Positions 45,256 through 45,432 of a stretch of 45,432 bases of DNA are shown one piece after another; positions within the stretch are counted from its first letter, which is position 1, and every line of letters starts with the position of its first letter. Made by a program: the position numbers and the translations under genes. The notes beneath the pieces were generated by a model. That model saw nothing but the letters and a program-made list of their open reading frames with translations, had not been told where the DNA came from and did no database searches. This stretch comes from Verrucomicrobiota bacterium (GTDB taxonomy: Bacteria; Verrucomicrobiota; Verrucomicrobiia; Opitutales; Coraliomargaritaceae): NCBI GenBank assembly GCA_009908325.1, contig JAAAPI010000179.1, forward strand, positions 1 through 45,432, given 5' to 3'.

Positions 45256-45432
45256 ATGCGACCAAAACGACTCAAGCTCGAGAATGGCATCTATCACTGC
45301 ATGTCCCGCACGGTAAATGGTGAGGCGCTCTTTGAGCGGCGGGAAAAGGAGATGCTACGTAAGATGCTCCACCAGATAGCGGATTTCTCGGGCGTGCGCA
45401 TCCTTGCCTTCTGCCTGATGGACAATCATTTC
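45256..45432 (+). CDS. REP-associated tyrosine transposase (RAYT, TnpA_REP), partial
   Basis: The first 59 codons of a gene cut by the right window edge. MRPKRLKLENGIYHCMSRTVNGEALFE and VRILAFCLMDNHF match the Y1-transposase family of RAYTs, in which the DNHFH segment leads into the HUH metal-binding motif. The catalytic Tyr lies further on, outside the window. RAYTs cleave at REP hairpins that carry a GTAG/GTGG tetranucleotide and are thought to spread them. The window contains many elements of that form. Confidence 0.85.
   Translation, partial: MRPKRLKLENGIYHCMSRTVNGEALFERREKEMLRKMLHQIADFSGVRILAFCLMDNHF

Overview
The window looks like a chromosomal segment of a Verrucomicrobiota bacterium, most likely an Opitutales/Puniceicoccales relative. 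This is inferred from a PEP-CTERM protein with the WDFSQYAN-type N-terminus, a DUF5069 protein, weak or absent Shine-Dalgarno sequences, and many REP-like palindromes between genes. No rRNA, tRNA or CRISPR array was recognised.

Layout. 1-6.5 kb is an accessory secretory region: a LolA-like secreted protein, a transposase relic, two small paralogous secreted proteins, a thioredoxin-like protein, and two almost identical secreted proteins in inverted orientation that carry different C-terminal tails, one of them a PEP-CTERM sorting signal. 6.6-20.6 kb is a phosphate-acquisition island: a secreted beta-helix protein, a large TonB-dependent receptor, an OprO/P-type porin, then pstS, pstC, pstA, pstB and phoU. 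PstC and PstA are both enlarged. Phased 11-bp repeats resembling Pho boxes lie in the two large intergenic regions, but phoB and phoR are not in the window.

20.7-29 kb holds a lysine-rich (histone H1-like) protein fused to a starch-binding-like domain, a lipocalin with a GPH-family sugar transporter, a FitAB-type toxin-antitoxin pair, a probable metal-related membrane set, and a GNAT-nitrilase fusion. 29-32.9 kb is a sulfur/redox operon: an ArsR repressor with a visible operator, a four-module CoA-disulfide reductase/rhodanese/TusA/DsrE protein, and a c-type-heme lipoprotein. 33-43 kb is mostly housekeeping: nadC, birA, coaX, a beta-hydroxyacid dehydrogenase, an alpha/beta hydrolase, a TetR regulator, miaB and a SWIM-SNF2 helicase. 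The right end holds a truncated gene, a decayed IS110-family transposase, and the start of a REP-associated tyrosine transposase (RAYT).

The most notable structure is spread over the window. More than fifteen short palindromes in at least three sequence families share a CGTAG/CGTGG head followed by a hairpin, usually with a CTTG loop, and are often arranged as outward-facing inverted pairs. This is the architecture of REP/BIME elements, and a RAYT-like gene is present. The second is the inverted pair of secreted-protein genes (636-bp ungapped arms), where recombination would exchange a PEP-CTERM tail for an aromatic-rich tail.
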